Positions 35,501 through 48,569 of a stretch of DNA of 64,000 bases are shown in pieces. Positions within the stretch are counted from its first letter, which is position 1; the number at the start of each line of letters is the position of its first letter. Source of the DNA: Tricholoma matsutake (taxonomy: Eukaryota; Basidiomycota; Agaricomycetes; Agaricales; Tricholomataceae); the NCBI GenBank assembly GCA_026075535.2, contig AP026544.2, positions 6,448,001 through 6,512,000 of the forward strand, given 5' to 3'. A model generated the notes under the pieces. The model was not told the origin of the DNA. It made no database searches and saw only the letters and a program-made list of their open reading frames with translations. Made by a program: the position numbers and the translations under genes.

Positions 35501-36161
35501 GAACGTTGCTCTCTTAAAGGCTATGTGCCACGTGCTCTATGCACTTGCTCAATCATTTCTCACGGCTAGGTTAGCAGCAACTGGTAGCGACAGGGATTCC
35601 AACGGAAAAACCAAGCCCGCCTTGACTTCAAGAGCTGTTCGGATCGTTCGGGAATGATTTGCTTCCGACTGACAGAAGCTACCGCAAGATAGGAAAGATA
35701 TGCAAGTCTGACAACTGGGGATGTGACAACTGATAACCGAGCTGAACGGGTCAGCATTGCCACTGGGTTTCTGCGCATATGTAAGATAAGCGAGTCGACA
35801 CTACTGATGATCTAGTGGCACCCAATTGCAAGTTTCAAACCGCTCTTAAGACGACCCTTAGGGATCTTAAAGATACATGGGAACTTCAAGGGATGGTAGC
35901 GCTATCTTGCTTCCGTCCTTTGACTGGAATAGCTTAGTTCTCTCGGAAATTTTATATATCCAGAGGGTGCAGGGTGCGGCGTATGTCATGGTGCGCCACA
36001 TGCTCTCTTCTTGATACAAGCTATTCTTGGGCTGCTTCTTACATAAATGGTCCATACATACTTACCCCCATCCAGAATTCCGTGGCACCCAGGGACTTTT
36101 ATAGATGCAGTTTACTTATTCGTTCTAGGACTGACGTGATAGCCATCATCAGTCTTTGAAC
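35501..36161. promoter_or_regulatory. Divergent intergenic region between NAA30 and permease
   Basis: 660 bp holding both promoters and 5' UTRs. I see no clear motif and no gene in it. Confidence 0.4.
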
Positions 36162-38410
36162 ATGGTCGGGAAACTTTCGGAAGACGCCCCCACTGGTAAA
36201 CACGAGGATTCACTTGAACGAAGGGACGAAGAGCTATTAGCCACTCTCGGATATAAGCAAGAGTTTAAAAGAGAATTTACACCTCTCGAGGTAAGTGTTA
36301 AATTACGAATGGAGTCCTATTTTCTAATCATATCAGGTGTTCGGTATCGCATTTTCAATTATCGGTTTACTGCCGTCCATTTCATCTGTTTTATTCTACG
36401 CTATACCAAATGGCGGAGGACCAGCGATGGTCTGGGGCGTAAGTCTATCAGATTCGTTCCTTGTTTGATGCTAATCTTTACTATTCGGAAGTGGGCTGTA
36501 GCCAGCTTTTTTATTTTATGTGTTGGAATGTCGATGGCAGAATTGGCATCAGCTGCACCTACTTCGGGAGGGGTACGTGCCTAGTATTTCAAACCTGCGT
36601 GAACTAAAATTTCTCCAACAGCTGTATTATTGGACGTACTCGCTTTCTTCACCGCGATGGCGTAATCTTCTTTGCTGGCTCGTGGGCTGTAAGTTATTTT
36701 TGTTCCTCTTTCGTACATGCTCGCTCGGCTATAATAATACTTGCGGGCAGACGCGAATACGATAGGGTCTATTGGTTCAGTAGCGTCTATCGATTGGGGT
36801 TGCGCGGTTCAGATTATGGCAGCCGCGACTATTGGCTCCAACGGAAGCTTTTCGGCGACACCGGGACAGACCTTGCACGTTCCATCATCGTTCTCTGAGA
36901 AGCATATCCAGTACTTACTTTGTCCGCCCAAACAGTGCAGTGTATGCCGCTATCATAATTACACACGCTATTCTATGTTGCTTTGGGACCGCGGTCCTTG
37001 CCAGATTGCAAACCGTTTATGTCATTCTGAATGTATTGTGAGTCGTCTGCTCTGCAGATCGGATTTCGTCGAAGTTTATGTCTCCAGGCTCTGCCTGGCC
37101 GTCATTATTGCTCTACCTGCTGCCACGCCAAAGGAGTTCAAGAATACCGCGAAATTTGCTTTGGGTGATTTCACCAATTGTCTGTCTGCTCATTTTTATC
37201 ACGCGTCTATGCAATTATGACGACGATTTAGTGAATGGTTGGCCAGATGGCTATGCATTTATCCTGAGCTTCCTTGCTCCACTTTGGACCATCTGTGAGA
37301 AATATAGTTGTATTATTCCAAGCAGACGCGTGATATATTTGTTGCAGGCTCGTTCGATTCAAGCGTGCATATCAGTGAAGAAGCATCCAATGCCGCTACT
37401 GCAGTCCCCTGGGCAATCGTTATGGCTATCTTCGTTGCTGGCGTCCTCGGTTGGGGTATGTACATGATTATATCGCGTTTTCATCCCCCCATAAACCCCT
37501 TTGTCGTCTAGCAATCAATATGTCCCTTGCATTCTGTATGGGAACGGATCTTCAAACCCTCTCGGCCAGCCCTCAGCCGATGGCTCAAATCTTTTTTCAG
37601 AGCTTTGGACAGAAGGGAACATTGGCTATTTGGGCATTTGTTGTCCTTGTGCAGTACGTGGACGTGTGATGGGGATAATCCCATCTTTTCTGACATAATT
37701 ACAGGTACATGATGGGTTCCAGCATGGTTTGTTGTCTTGAATCTTGAAACAATTAAAATTTAATTTGAACGTCGCTTAGCTGCTTGCCGCGAGTCGTCAA
37801 ACGTTTGCATTCAGCCGGGACTCGGGTAGGCGTTGTGACAGGGTTTCAATAGAGACTTCTTAATAATGTCTTTTATTCAGCACTTCCGTTTTCTAAATGG
37901 CTCTATCGGATGAACGGGTACACGAAAACGCCTGTGAACACAGTGTGGTACGATGCAGGGCTTGCCCTGGGACTTGGACTACTGGCGTTTGCCGGCACGC
38001 AGGCGATCAACGCTGTGTTTGCTATTTCTGTGACAGGACTTTACATTGCGTATTCCATCCCGATTGCAGCCCGATATTTAGGCGACAATGATTTCAAACC
38101 AGGGCCATTCAATCTGGGGATTTTCGTATGTTGATTTTCAGTGGGGCAATGGGAGGTGCTAAAGCGTTTGTTTTAGAGTCTACCGGTTGGGTTAGTGTCT
38201 GTGTTATTCATGGTATTCCTGGGCACGGTATTTTTATTCCCGGGGAGGCCGGGACCATCGGTGTCGGGTATGAATTACACGGTAGTAGTTCTCGGGGGAG
38301 TGATGATTCTTTCAGTTGTGTGGTACTATTTCCCAAAATATGGGGGGGTGCATTGGTTTACAGGACCAGTGTCGAACATTGTAATGGAGGATGATAGGTC
38401 GAGTATATAG
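36162..38410 (+). CDS. Amino-acid/GABA-type permease (APC superfamily)
   Basis: Fourteen exons: 36162-36290, 36337-36438, 36492-36572, 36622-36688, 36751-36889, 36936-37037, 37088-37179, 37232-37294, 37348-37455, 37512-37653, 37705-37726 (22 nt), 37780-37825, 37881-38125 and 38177-38410, giving 523 residues. The cytosolic start ELLATLGYKQEFKREFTPLE and the first helix VFGIAFSIIGLLPSISSVLF with MSMAELASAAPTSGG are typical of fungal UGA4/choline-type transporters; further blocks are TAVLARLQTVYVILNVLL, AASRQTFAFSRDS and LPFSKWLYRMN. About 12 membrane helices are expected. The substrate (GABA, polyamine, choline or an amino acid) cannot be fixed. The 46-nt intron with a GTTCTC donor (36890) is the least certain joint. 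Confidence 0.9.
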
Positions 38411-38921
38411 ATAATCGATGCCGTGGGCCGGCCGTGACCGAAATAGACCGAGAGACAAGCACATGACAGAGCCAAAGGACGTCCGTGCGCAGGCCGAGAA
38501 AGTTCTCACGGTGTGGCAGGAAAACAAAGTAAGAGAGAACCGCAGCGTCAGCCAAAAAGTGCCCTATACGCTCCCCTACAAGCCATTCCTCTAAATCTCT
38601 TGTTTTCAAATCCCTATCCGCTCAAATAATCCTCAATTGTAAGTATCAGTTTTATATCGTATACAGATCCAGTCCCCGGTTTCAGGAAGATTGTTGGCGT
38701 CGTCGTTGCTGTTCTGTACGCGCAAGTGGTATAATGGGGTAGTGAGCGCGAAGGCTTTGTTTGTTTGGCCCGTGTCTATAGCTGGGCGCGTCCTTACAAG
38801 ACGCGTCCCACAGAACTCTTTCCTCCTTGTCCTCTTTCTCTCTTTTCTTTTCCTTCTCCACTTTCTTCTTCCTCATCGTTCTCCTCGATGCCAACGTGAT
38901 AACTCACTTCAGATCATATAG
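38411..38921. other. Intergenic, permease to NHP6
   Basis: About 510 bp: permease 3' flank and NHP6 promoter/5' UTR. A CT-rich stretch (about 38815-38885) lies directly upstream of the NHP6 start, typical of fungal promoters. No gene seen. Confidence 0.5.
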
Positions 38922-39692
38922 ATGCCCAAGGAAGCTACCAAACCTAAAGTCTGTTCTTTTTATTTCCCTTCTTGCCTTTTCCTGCTATTGTTGCGATCAT
39001 TGGAGATAAGGTGTTCAACTGCGTTGTTTGGAGCTTGAATCTAGACAAGACTCGCTACCCTCTTCTTGGTGTAGGAGCTTTTTCCGCCTCCTTCGCATAG
39101 TACTCTCATCATCACCATACTGCTGTTGTCCTTGTCCTCGTCACCTTCTCAAGTCACCTGTACTAATCGTATCCCTACACAGCGCAAAGCCGCTGAGAAG
39201 GCTGAGAAGGCTCCCCGAGCAAAATCCAAGAAGGACCCCAAGGCACCCAAGCGTGCATTGTCCGCATACATGTTCTTCAGCCAAGACTGGCGTGAGCGAA
39301 TCAAGACAGAGAACCCAGATGCTGGTTTTGGTAAGTCTCCCCTCCCATCCCCCAAACTTGGTAACTGTTTTTTTTTTAAATCTTTTTTACCTTGTGCCTT
39401 TGCAGGTGAGGTTGGAAAGCTGTTGGGAGCAAAGTGGAAAGAGCTCGATGACGAGGAGAAAAAGGTATGTTTGGAGCCACTGTTCCGTAAGGTAACGTAG
39501 CTAAGGTGATTTGTAGCCCTATGTCGAACAAGCTGCACAAGATAAAGCAAGAGCAGAGGAGGAGAAGGCAGCTTATGATGTAAGAGTTCTGAGCCACATT
39601 TTGTTCAACTTGGGTGTATAACATGGGAATATTCACAGGGAACCAAGAAAAGCACTGGAAGTGGTGGGGAGGACGATGAGGAAGAGGAGTGA
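38922..39692 (+). CDS. NHP6: HMG-box chromatin protein Nhp6
   Basis: Five exons: 38922-38948, 39183-39330, 39406-39464, 39517-39579 and 39639-39692, giving 116 residues. A basic N-terminus ([20 protein letters not shown]) leads into one HMG box: [40 protein letters not shown] and [20 protein letters not shown]. It ends in an acidic tail (GGEDDEEEE). It is a DNA-bending architectural protein working with FACT and Pol II/III promoters. Intron 1 is long for this locus (234 nt), so an extra 5' exon or an alternative start is possible. Otherwise a standard, intact gene. Confidence 0.94.
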
Positions 39693-39874
39693 TTGTTTCG
39701 TTCTTTTAATTATATTTTTTTCAGCAGGAGGGACTTGCAACTATCATCTCTCTGTTTGTTGTTGATGTCTTTGTTTTTTTTTTTAAAATAAACAATTTGA
39801 AATTACGACCACGTGCTACAAAGAAAGTCACGCCGCAGTCTTCTACTTACGTAAGTTTGCTCTTTACTTGTAAT

Positions 39875-41623
39875 ATGTCTGAACAAGAATCTTCCGTTCG
39901 TTGTGTTTTTATTTTATTTTATTTCTTTCCGTCTTTTCATCTTTCTTACATTACAGGCTGTCCCTCCTGCTCAGCGTGGAAGCTGGTCATCGTTTCTTAA
40001 ATCGCATGTCTTTGCTCATTTTTCTTATATCTCCATCTGCTCATCTTCCTTTCAGCATCGCTTCGTTTTCAGGTGATCTATCATCACTCACTGCGCCTCC
40101 TTTCATTCTTTCACCCGTATCTCTCACCGAGTTTCCTGGTATTAAATAAATCTATCTTCACTTCATAGCCCACCTAATTTCATTTTAGCATATTGGTGTG
40201 AACATCCAGAGATATTTGCTGCTATCGCAGATGCTACCACAGGAGAGACAAGGGCACTCGCCGTGCTCAAGTGGTTCATCGTTAGTCACTTGTTCCCCTA
40301 TCAGCTTTATCACTCACTATATAAAACCAAATAGAGCACATTAAAAGGTCAGTATACCTCTAGAAATGAGAGCATGGGTTCGGAAAAGAAGTACGTTTTT
40401 TTTCAACCCCTTATATTCTTCACCTACCCAATCACTGTGTACCATAGACCACTCAACCCTGTTCTTGGCGAGTACGTTAATTCCATTTTATTCCCACATC
40501 ACACTACAATGTCTTAACAACTCAGATTATTCTATGGCCAATGGCCCGATATCCACAACTGCGGCCGCACTGACCTACTGGTCGAACAAGTCTCTCACCA
40601 TCCTCCTATAACTGCATATGTTATCGAAAATAAGAAGAAAGGTCTACGACTTGTAGGACACAACGCGCAAAAGACTAGTTTCAGTGGTCCGTTTCAGTAT
40701 CACCCTACATAACCTTGCACGCCACTGACCTTTTTTGTTGCACAGGCGGCTCCATCATCGTAAAGCAAATCGGTCACGCAATCCTCACCATATCATCACC
40801 CTCTGGCAGGAAAGAAGAATTCCTTATAACGCTGCCCCGGCTACGAATAGACGGCCTGTGGTACGTCTTTCTATATCCAATCCAAGAAAATTCATCATGT
40901 CCATCATCGCAGGTACGGCTCACCCTACATAGAGCTCTGCGAGACCTCGCACATAATAGGAGGCGGGTTCGTCTCCCTCATCGAGTACAAAGGCAAAGGT
41001 TATTTCTCTGGGCGATCACACTCCTTCAAAGCAACAGTTTTTCCACAGCCGGGTATGAACAACGGCTCGGGCGCAAGCGACTACGTTGTCGAAGGCACGT
41101 GGCACCTCAACAGCAAGTTCACCAAGGGTGGGCACAAGGAGTTCATCGGGAACGGCGGGCTGTTCCATGATGTCGAGAGCGTGCCCAAGGAGGAAGTGAC
41201 TGTTGTTGGGGGTGATGGTAATGGCGGAATGGGCGAGTTTGAGAGCAGGCTACTATGGAAGTTCGTTGCGAAAGGTATTCGGGAAGGTGATTTTGAGACG
41301 GCAAGCAGAGAGAAGACAAGGATCGAGGTAGGCTTTCGGTGTGTCTCCCCTCTTCTCTTGGGTTGCTGATGGAACCTTTTGTTGTGGATAGAATGACCAA
41401 AGGCAGCGAAGAAAGGACGAGCTTGCGGCTGGGACGACGTGGACATTGAAGCACTTTACGAGACAGGAGAGTGATCCGATCTGTAAGTCTATCTTACTTC
41501 TCCTTACGGGCCATTTCATATTACTCCCGTCAAGATGAACGACTTGGAAAACTCGCCAAGATAATCCCGCCCACAGAAGATACGTACGTGTTTAAAGAAA
41601 ATTGGCCGATCGTCCGGGCTTGA
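39875..41623 (+). CDS. Oxysterol-binding protein (Osh4/Kes1-like)
   Basis: Eleven exons: 39875-39895, 39957-40003, 40056-40138, 40189-40280, 40335-40390, 40448-40471, 40526-40686, 40746-40860, 40913-41327, 41392-41482 and 41535-41623, giving 397 residues. Motifs: IASFSGDLSSLTAPPFILSP (lid), WCEHPEIFAAI, KKPLNPVLGE and the family signature EQVSHHPPITAY that binds PI4P. It is a lone ORD domain without PH or FFAT, as in Osh4, which exchanges sterol and PI4P between the ER and Golgi/plasma membrane. Intron 2 appears to be GC-AG (AAATC then GCATGT), needed to keep SFLKSIASF. The start gives MSEQESSAVPPAQRGSW, as in relatives. Confidence 0.93.
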
Positions 41624-42580
41624 TCACATTAGTTCCTCCTTATCCATGGCTAATTATACACTGTATCACCTCATGACCCGGGAGTTGTAGGCATAGAACA
41701 AGAGGGTTAGGTCCATTTTCTTGATGGAGGGAGCAGCACGAGCACTGTACTACTGAACACTCGCATCCATAGCATGTATTGTATCCCGACAGCAGATTGC
41801 ATTCTGGATCTGCGCGTTTCTGGCCCTCGATTGGACAATGTGTATAATACCCTCGACAAATTATCAGCTAGCGGTGCAATGGCTAGCACAATAGTTAAAA
41901 ATCTAGTTTCTACATACGAATTTTTTTATCCAACATACGAGATACGCGTCCTGCCATGTTCAGCACATCCGCGCTAGTGGCGTCTGGTTCAGCCAGACTG
42001 CTGCTCTGTTCTTACCATGTGGCTCATTTATTTTTTGGCGTGCGCCTATCAACAACGAACACGCCACAGGTTGTCTTCCCTGTCATGGATGAAAGTTGAC
42101 ATGGAAAGTCCTCATGAAGTATACAGATGTATCATTCTCGATGGTGGCAGCGCTGGCCTAAGAGTAACTTCGCCTTCTTAGCCTTGACATACAAGGAAAG
42201 GTGCATGCCAAGGGAGGATAGAAACTGTGGTTGAGTGGTCCCAGTTGTAACTTGTGGATGGGTGACATCCAGCAGCTTACTTTGACTTTAACGATGAATC
42301 CCCTATCCAACCACTGTTATGTAAACGTTAAACGTTAAACGTTACTCATGAAAATATATCCAAGTCTCAACTCAGAATTTGAATGCACCTTCGAAGTCGC
42401 ACCAATCATGAGAAAAAGCTACTTATAACGTACGCGTAGTAGTTACATCGCTAATTACTAAAACGCGCGTTTAAATACTTGAAATCACCAGGAAATCTGC
42501 ACCTGTCTCCCCACCAACAAATGAGCAGTTGACCGAAGAACGAGAAGTAAATAGCCCAGGTGTTTCAGCATCTGCATGCA
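41624..42580. other. Intergenic, OSBP to minus-strand membrane protein
   Basis: Two 3' flanks and unassigned DNA. A short tandem heptamer (GTTAAAC repeated, about 42320-42344) is visible. No gene motif recognised. Confidence 0.4.
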
Positions 42581-43271
42581 TCAGGCACAGTACTCCCGTT
42601 GCCACTTCAGACGCCGGCTTCGCTCCTTACCCCAGTCGATGTCGTGAGTACCAGGTATATAGTCTATGAAATCAGTAAGGTCAAAGATTCTCGAGTGAGG
42701 ACCGATGGATAATGAAAATACCTTTCCCCACCCACTGGATCCTAACCGTATGTTTACCAGGTCGTACGACAACAACACCAGCGCTGAATCCACTCGTCAA
42801 ACATGTTGCCACATCCTCCCCGCAGTTCATCGTTTGGTTCAGTTCGAAATCCCGCGTGAGTCCTCTCAGGTCATCATCTACATAAACAGCCATCTGCATG
42901 TCCCGCTCATCGATGTCTACCACACTCAGCTTGTGCGGCTTAGGGTGGTCTATGGTGTATTCAAGTGGAATCGGATGCCCGTCGGAACCTGGGAGCATCG
43001 TATGGATCTCATATGGTTGGAAGACTTCCGTTGGCGTCGGACATTCTACGACATCTACTTTGATATCACCCATCGATGGCGGTGGGTCTCGGCGTTTAGG
43101 TGTCGAAGAGAAAGGAAATCGGAATGAGGGCATATGGTGGGAATAAACATGAAACATTTCTGGCCAAAATACGGAGTTCAATTGAGTGTTATGATATCGA
43201 TGGAAGTTCTTACGGAGCAGGATGAATAGCAGGGAGATCGCCACTACCAAGCTCGCAATGGCTTGATCCAT
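42581..43271 (-). CDS. Single-pass membrane protein of unknown function
   Basis: Two exons on the minus strand (43271-42722 and 42663-42581) give 210 residues. Residues 4-19 (AIASLVVAISLLFILL) form one membrane segment or signal anchor; the rest is soluble and ends DYIPGTHDIDWGKERSRRLK..., with a central acidic stretch (VVDIDERDMQMAVYVDDDLR). One putative glycosylation site (NQT). I recognise no domain. It starts 104 bp after the stop of the Ppo-like gene on the same strand, but there is no sign of linked function. The open frame, clean intron (58 nt) and conserved-looking composition support a real gene. Confidence 0.65.
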
Positions 43272-43374
43272 GTTACGCCGTAATTTCTCAGTCTTCTTCC
43301 CAGGAAGGACTCTCCATTTCCGCTTTTTCAGCTTTGAGGGGGACCTGCGGATGGGTAATAAGCCGTCTTCCGCT

Positions 43375-46300
43375 TCAGAAAGAAGTGTGAAATCCTACGT
43401 ACCCCTCCGCAGAGCCATCATCGTCATACTGTGGGGACAAAAATCAGGCCAAGTAAACGCGACACCTGGTGGACCTACCAACAAAGAAAGAGATCGAGGG
43501 AAATGAGAGATCTCGCCAGTGGGATCTAAATATACCTTTGGATCTGACTATGTTGCAATGCTTAAAATTTACCCACGTTCACATTAAGCAAAACTTACCT
43601 GGGCAGGCGCAGGGTGGCAAACAAACATCTCCAAGCGGCCGGCCTTGCCACTGTCACGTCGAAGATTCTTCAAGCGAAAGATAGATTTAAAGAGCTAGAA
43701 ATATGCACGTAAGAGTTCAGAAGATGATAACTACCGCGGTCAACGATTACCTCTGGCATAGTCTAGTTATGTTATGAAACATAAGTAAGATTAAGGAAGT
43801 TCAAACAAGCTCTCACCTCGTCTACAAAGCCTATACCAGGACATTTGTGAAGTCCCATACCCTGTATGGAAGGAGTTTTCCGATCTGGGTCTATCTTGTT
43901 AGGATGACAGAAGTCCATGGCCTAGGGATGGTCAGCAACCATGATGCAAGATCGGAAGCAAAAACAAACATTTTTATGAGCCTTATTGAAGTCAGCAAAG
44001 ATACGATCCCCTTTGCGGACTTCTACACCGTTTCCTTGTGGGATGAAGTCCTTCTCGACGACGTCACGCCAAAGTCCTAATGGCTGGCTAAGTCCTGCCA
44101 TATTTTGTAAATAGCGGGTTAGAAGAAGCTGAAGCTCAGGCTAACTTTGTGCTTCCCGAATATAACCCATGATCTTCTTGTTCGCGCCTTGGCTCCGCGA
44201 ATCTCTTGGCGACAACATTGATAGTCGTACAATTTCTTTCCTTTCTTCTTCGTGTTCATCGCCGAGATAAAAATCAACAGCATGTGTACATGCTGAACGA
44301 CATACTGAGCAACAGTCCCGTGAGCAGGATGGGGGAAGTCAACATACTTTGTGCGTAGTTGACAGCCGTAACGACAGCCAATCCCAAAACGTTCGCCACT
44401 ATCCGACGCTTCTCAAGTGCTTCTTCTCGGCTCTGGACATTGGAATCATCAATGATGTCTCGGAGATGGCCGTGGTTGGTGAGCTCGCCAAGGCGGAACT
44501 GTCTGTTCGACTTGACCATCCTGTCAAGAAAGGTCAAGGCCACGCGGTGTGTTAATTCCTTCCCGGGTCCCATCTCTTGACAGATTCGAGTGAACCATGA
44601 ATATAGATCTATGAGACAGCTTCTGAAATCGTTGATCCAGTTCTACGGGATGAGCGTAAGTTATTATGAATGCCTTTGCAATCCCAACAGACTAACTGTG
44701 CCTCCGATGTCGGAGGGGATGGGCAGATGACGTTCGATATCTTTTCCGAGTCTTGAACTGGCATCCATGGCAGCTTCACGGACCGCCCACCCAGTCTCGG
44801 GATCGATAGTTCGAAAAATATATCTGGAAGTCGATGTCAAGACTACAAGCAAATACATGTCTCCGTCACTCACGCATAAATAGCTGCGAATTCTTCATGC
44901 TTTTTTGTCGCCTCACCGTCTGACAGAGAGCGTCCACACTGTCGTACACTTTTGCTTAGGATTATAAGGCATGTGTGAATAAAACGACACTTACGAGTGT
45001 CTCGCATACCCAACGAGTGCATGTCGTGTTGATAACATCTCGTACGATATCAACGGACCTGTGCCCATTGTTTTGGCTTGGTGTGCTAGGTTCAGAGCCC
45101 AAGGAAGCCAAAAATTATCGCGACAATACTTACATCGATTTGTCTCTTATAAGGGCAGCCGCAGTAGTACCGAAATAGGATGCGTGTCGAGACAAAGACC
45201 CTTTGTCCGGAATTAGTGCAAACAGTGTCTAAAAACTCATCAGTAACTGAAGAAGTGTAAAAGAACGCATGGTCACCATCATTTGATCTCGATCATGACT
45301 GAAGAAGGGCAATGGTGAGAATTTATATATCACACCAGTGGAATAAACTGACAGCAATTCGTTATCGAAACCCAGGAAATAGCTGCCGTATGTCAATTGA
45401 GCACCATAATCAAGTTTAAAGGCTTTACCCATAACCGTCCGTCAATTTCTCGAGATTCTTGCCATAGATTGTTTGGTATACAGAGGGTTTGTTGAAGACA
45501 TAACTTATTGCTCTCTTCGTCTCTATGACTTTGACATTGTGAACTTCGGGCCTCTCGAAATCGTATTGATTGCGCGAATCGGCTAAGGCTGTCTTCGTCG
45601 TGGCAGGACAGGTCAAGGGGAACAGACTGTAGGTGTTGTCGTATGGATAGTTCCGAGGAAAATTTCGCTGCAATACTATGTGTGGCTATTAAATGTTAAC
45701 GGGACAAATAATTTGTAGACACACATCTAGGCAACGTGGAGGTGAAGGCACCATTATTCAAACGGCGAGTACAGTCATTGTAACCCCATTGAGTTAATTT
45801 ACCAGCTAGAAAGATACTAAGGAACAGAATATCATGAAGTAAACGAGAACAGACCGGTAAATTCGGTCGTAAAACGGTGGTCACTGCGCATTATAGCCAC
45901 CTAAGACCAAAAGCGATCAGTGGGGAGATTACAAGCTCACAAGGAAAGTGCTTACAATATCGGCAAAGAGGCCGTACGTCTACAGTCAAGGGTTAGCGAG
46001 ATGTTGACAAGGTAAGATACTCGTACCATCGTGCAACCAAACCCAAGACCGGACCCAGATGTGTCCTCAGCTTGGAGGCCAGGCTGGTAGTCAATCGTGT
46101 CACTGTTCACCTTCTGCGGTTTGGTTCACAAGGGAAACTCACATAAAGTTCCAAGTTGTCAATGCTTCCATAGAGCTCCTCGGCTGCCCTGAAAACATCA
46201 GGGTTCGAGTTCCACTCTTGGAAGCTCTTTAGAACTGCAAGTCCGTTGTTTAGATTTGATAAAAAAGATAAACAAAGAAAGGTACCTTTGAGACCTAAAA

Positions 46301-48234
46301 ATTTCCTGAAGTCGTTGAAAGAGCATACGCCCCACCGTCTCGCTCGTTCAATAATCATGATTTCAGAGGTGCGGAAGCATGAGGGGATGCGACGAGCGCC
46401 GGGCGCGCCTGCATGATATCCTGTCGCATCTTGCAGGACACGAGCAAGATCATTATCCTGGAAGCGACCATCTCTCCCGCGTTTGAGGCTAGTGGAGGAA
46501 ATCATTTGTAACGTGTTGCACATGACCAGCAACTGATTGTTACTTACCCTGCGCTGTCTCGGTATCGTCTATCCGGATTCCTTGTACCATTCATCATCAT
46601 GTTCTGCACGTCGTCAGCAGACAGCTGAAGAAAGTCGTCAGCGATAAACAACGCGATCAACAGAGACACTACCTGATCGAGTGTAGTGTGAAATTCGTCG
46701 TCAACCGTTTCTTCGATTTTCCTGACATCTTCTGTAGCTATCATTGACGTCCACTGCATGGGTCTTAGAGTGAGAAAGATATGGTTCAGAAATAACACGA
46801 ACGTTATAAAGAAGAGCAGATTCCATGCTAGAGTCATGACCTCTACCCCTCTCCAATTGTTCATGATCCTTTGGAATATCGAGAGATTTAGCTGTTGCAC
46901 ATAAAACAAAAAAATTACGAATTCACAATTGAGATGTCCAAATCTGCGCTCTTTCCGTCGTGTGGAAGCCCCATCAATACTTTTAGGAAGTCCACTGCAA
47001 CAACGTTCTTGAACTGAACACAGTTTATCAGACGTGCAATGGTGAAGATCTCGTCGTCTTGTGCTTGGAGGTTCGCGGTGAGGTTACCATCAGGTGAGAA
47101 GGCATCGTCAGAGGGTTTGACCCATTTGTTTCCTTCGTTATTCAGCAAAAGAAGTCGTGCGATGAACTTATCAGGCAGGTTAATGAAGCCCACCAGACGT
47201 CAAAAGATAACATACATTGTGATTTCTGTTCCAAAGAATCAAAAATGCGGACACTGCGGGTGGGAGTAACATGACACGGTCCTCGTAGAAACAATCCGGA
47301 GAGAGCATTCCGCGCCCGTCCTTAGCACGAACCATATCCGTCTCTGGATCATTCACACCATAGAGGGGAGATAGATCAAGATAAGGAGACGTTTCGTTGC
47401 ATTCTGGTTTCTTTTCGTTGATACGGATGAGAGAAAGCTGCGGGTGATATGAAGAAGATGAAAAGATTCCATCAAAGAGATCTTACCGAAATAACAGTAG
47501 CGAGAACAAAAGCTAGACCCGAAATTCCATTCGGATGCTCGACGACATGGTTCTAAGCATTTATCATCAATAAATGACAAGATGAGACATTATAACACAG
47601 ACTGACCTCCTGCATCAAACGCTGGAATACAAGTTGAGGGTCTGGTGTTTGCGTGGAGGCGAGTGGTGTTTCGACCTTTCGTATGAAGGGATACTGTGTG
47701 GACGATAATTGAGCAGCAGGGTTATGAAGATCGACTAATGGAGAACGTTGCTTGTCATTGTGCACTTTTGTTGAAGAAAAAAATCGGGAATGGTTAATGA
47801 GTGAACATGCAAATGGAAACGTCGAGGTATACCCACACAAGGTCATAGCAACCTTTTTGGCCACTTTGTAATCAAGAGCTCTAGTTGACGTTGATTTGAT
47901 GCCATCCTGGAAGTACAGCGGGCGGATGATTAGATGAAAAACTACTTGTTGACTCGACCTACTCCATTCAACCTATCGTCGATGTCAGTAGGACTCTTAA
48001 ATATGTTTGTGAATGTTTTCTGAGCAACAGGGAGAACATGAAAAGACGACAAAAACAGTAAACGTACCACAATCGTTGCAGCAAAGATTTATCATGGTTG
48101 GGAACGAATGCCAGTATTGCGGGAGAGTATAGAGACTGAGACGCCGGGGAAGTCGTAAGAACAGCAACATCAGGATCAGTTTCCACCTTCGCTTCACCGT
48201 CATAGGCAATATCTGGAACAGAATCAATCGACAT
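43375..48234 (-). CDS. Ppo/linoleate diol synthase-like (heme dioxygenase plus P450), catalytic His residues replaced
   Basis: A long multi-exon minus-strand gene from ATG 48234 to TGA 43377-43375, roughly 1000 residues in about 20 exons (not all joints fixed). N-terminal peroxidase/cyclooxygenase-like domain: HPNGISGLAF, SPYLDLSPLYGVNDPETD and SMESALLYNWTSMIATEDVR. Then Ppo linker motifs (LTQWGYNDCTRRLNNGAF, YSLFPLTCPATT) and a C-terminal P450-like domain with GLAVVTAVNYAQ and the heme-thiolate motif GMGLHKCPGIGF. Ppo enzymes make oxylipin signals from linoleic acid. Here the distal His (normally IHDLF/THSLF) is replaced (ISLSLI) and the proximal His of YRWH is Thr (YNWT), although the Tyr stays. 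The P450 Cys is present. See the finding on activity. Confidence 0.85.
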
Positions 48235-48569
48235 GGTGGGTTCTGGAACTGGTTGAAATGGTATGAGGATTGGGAAGCAATCACTTTAATACCGAATGAC
48301 AGGAGGCTTCCGTCTTCGTCGGGAGATACAACATTTTCAGGCGTGCTGTGTATATTGCACATTCATCGATGCATCCATGAGGCGATCGGCGTTGAACATT
48401 GAACAGGGGCGAATGCTGGTACGCGTAAGGTTGATCGATTCTTCTCTCGGAAAACTTGAGCGTCAAGACCCTGCTTTGTCTGGCATATCCTTCTCTCTGG
48501 TTCAAAACTCATAAGTACGTAATAACTGAAGACGATGAGGCTTCTAGCCTCATCGGAATGAAAGACCGT

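Noticed and set aside
38691..38760. tRNA-like A box (GTGGTATAATGGG) upstream of NHP6
   Set aside because: No matching B box or cloverleaf follows.
46544..46909. Reading frame giving VMTLAWNLLFF at the Ppo catalytic site, which would remove the Tyr
   Set aside because: The alternative frame with introns at 46917-46869 and 46802-46754 gives SMESALLYNWT, aligning fully with the family; Tyr is present.
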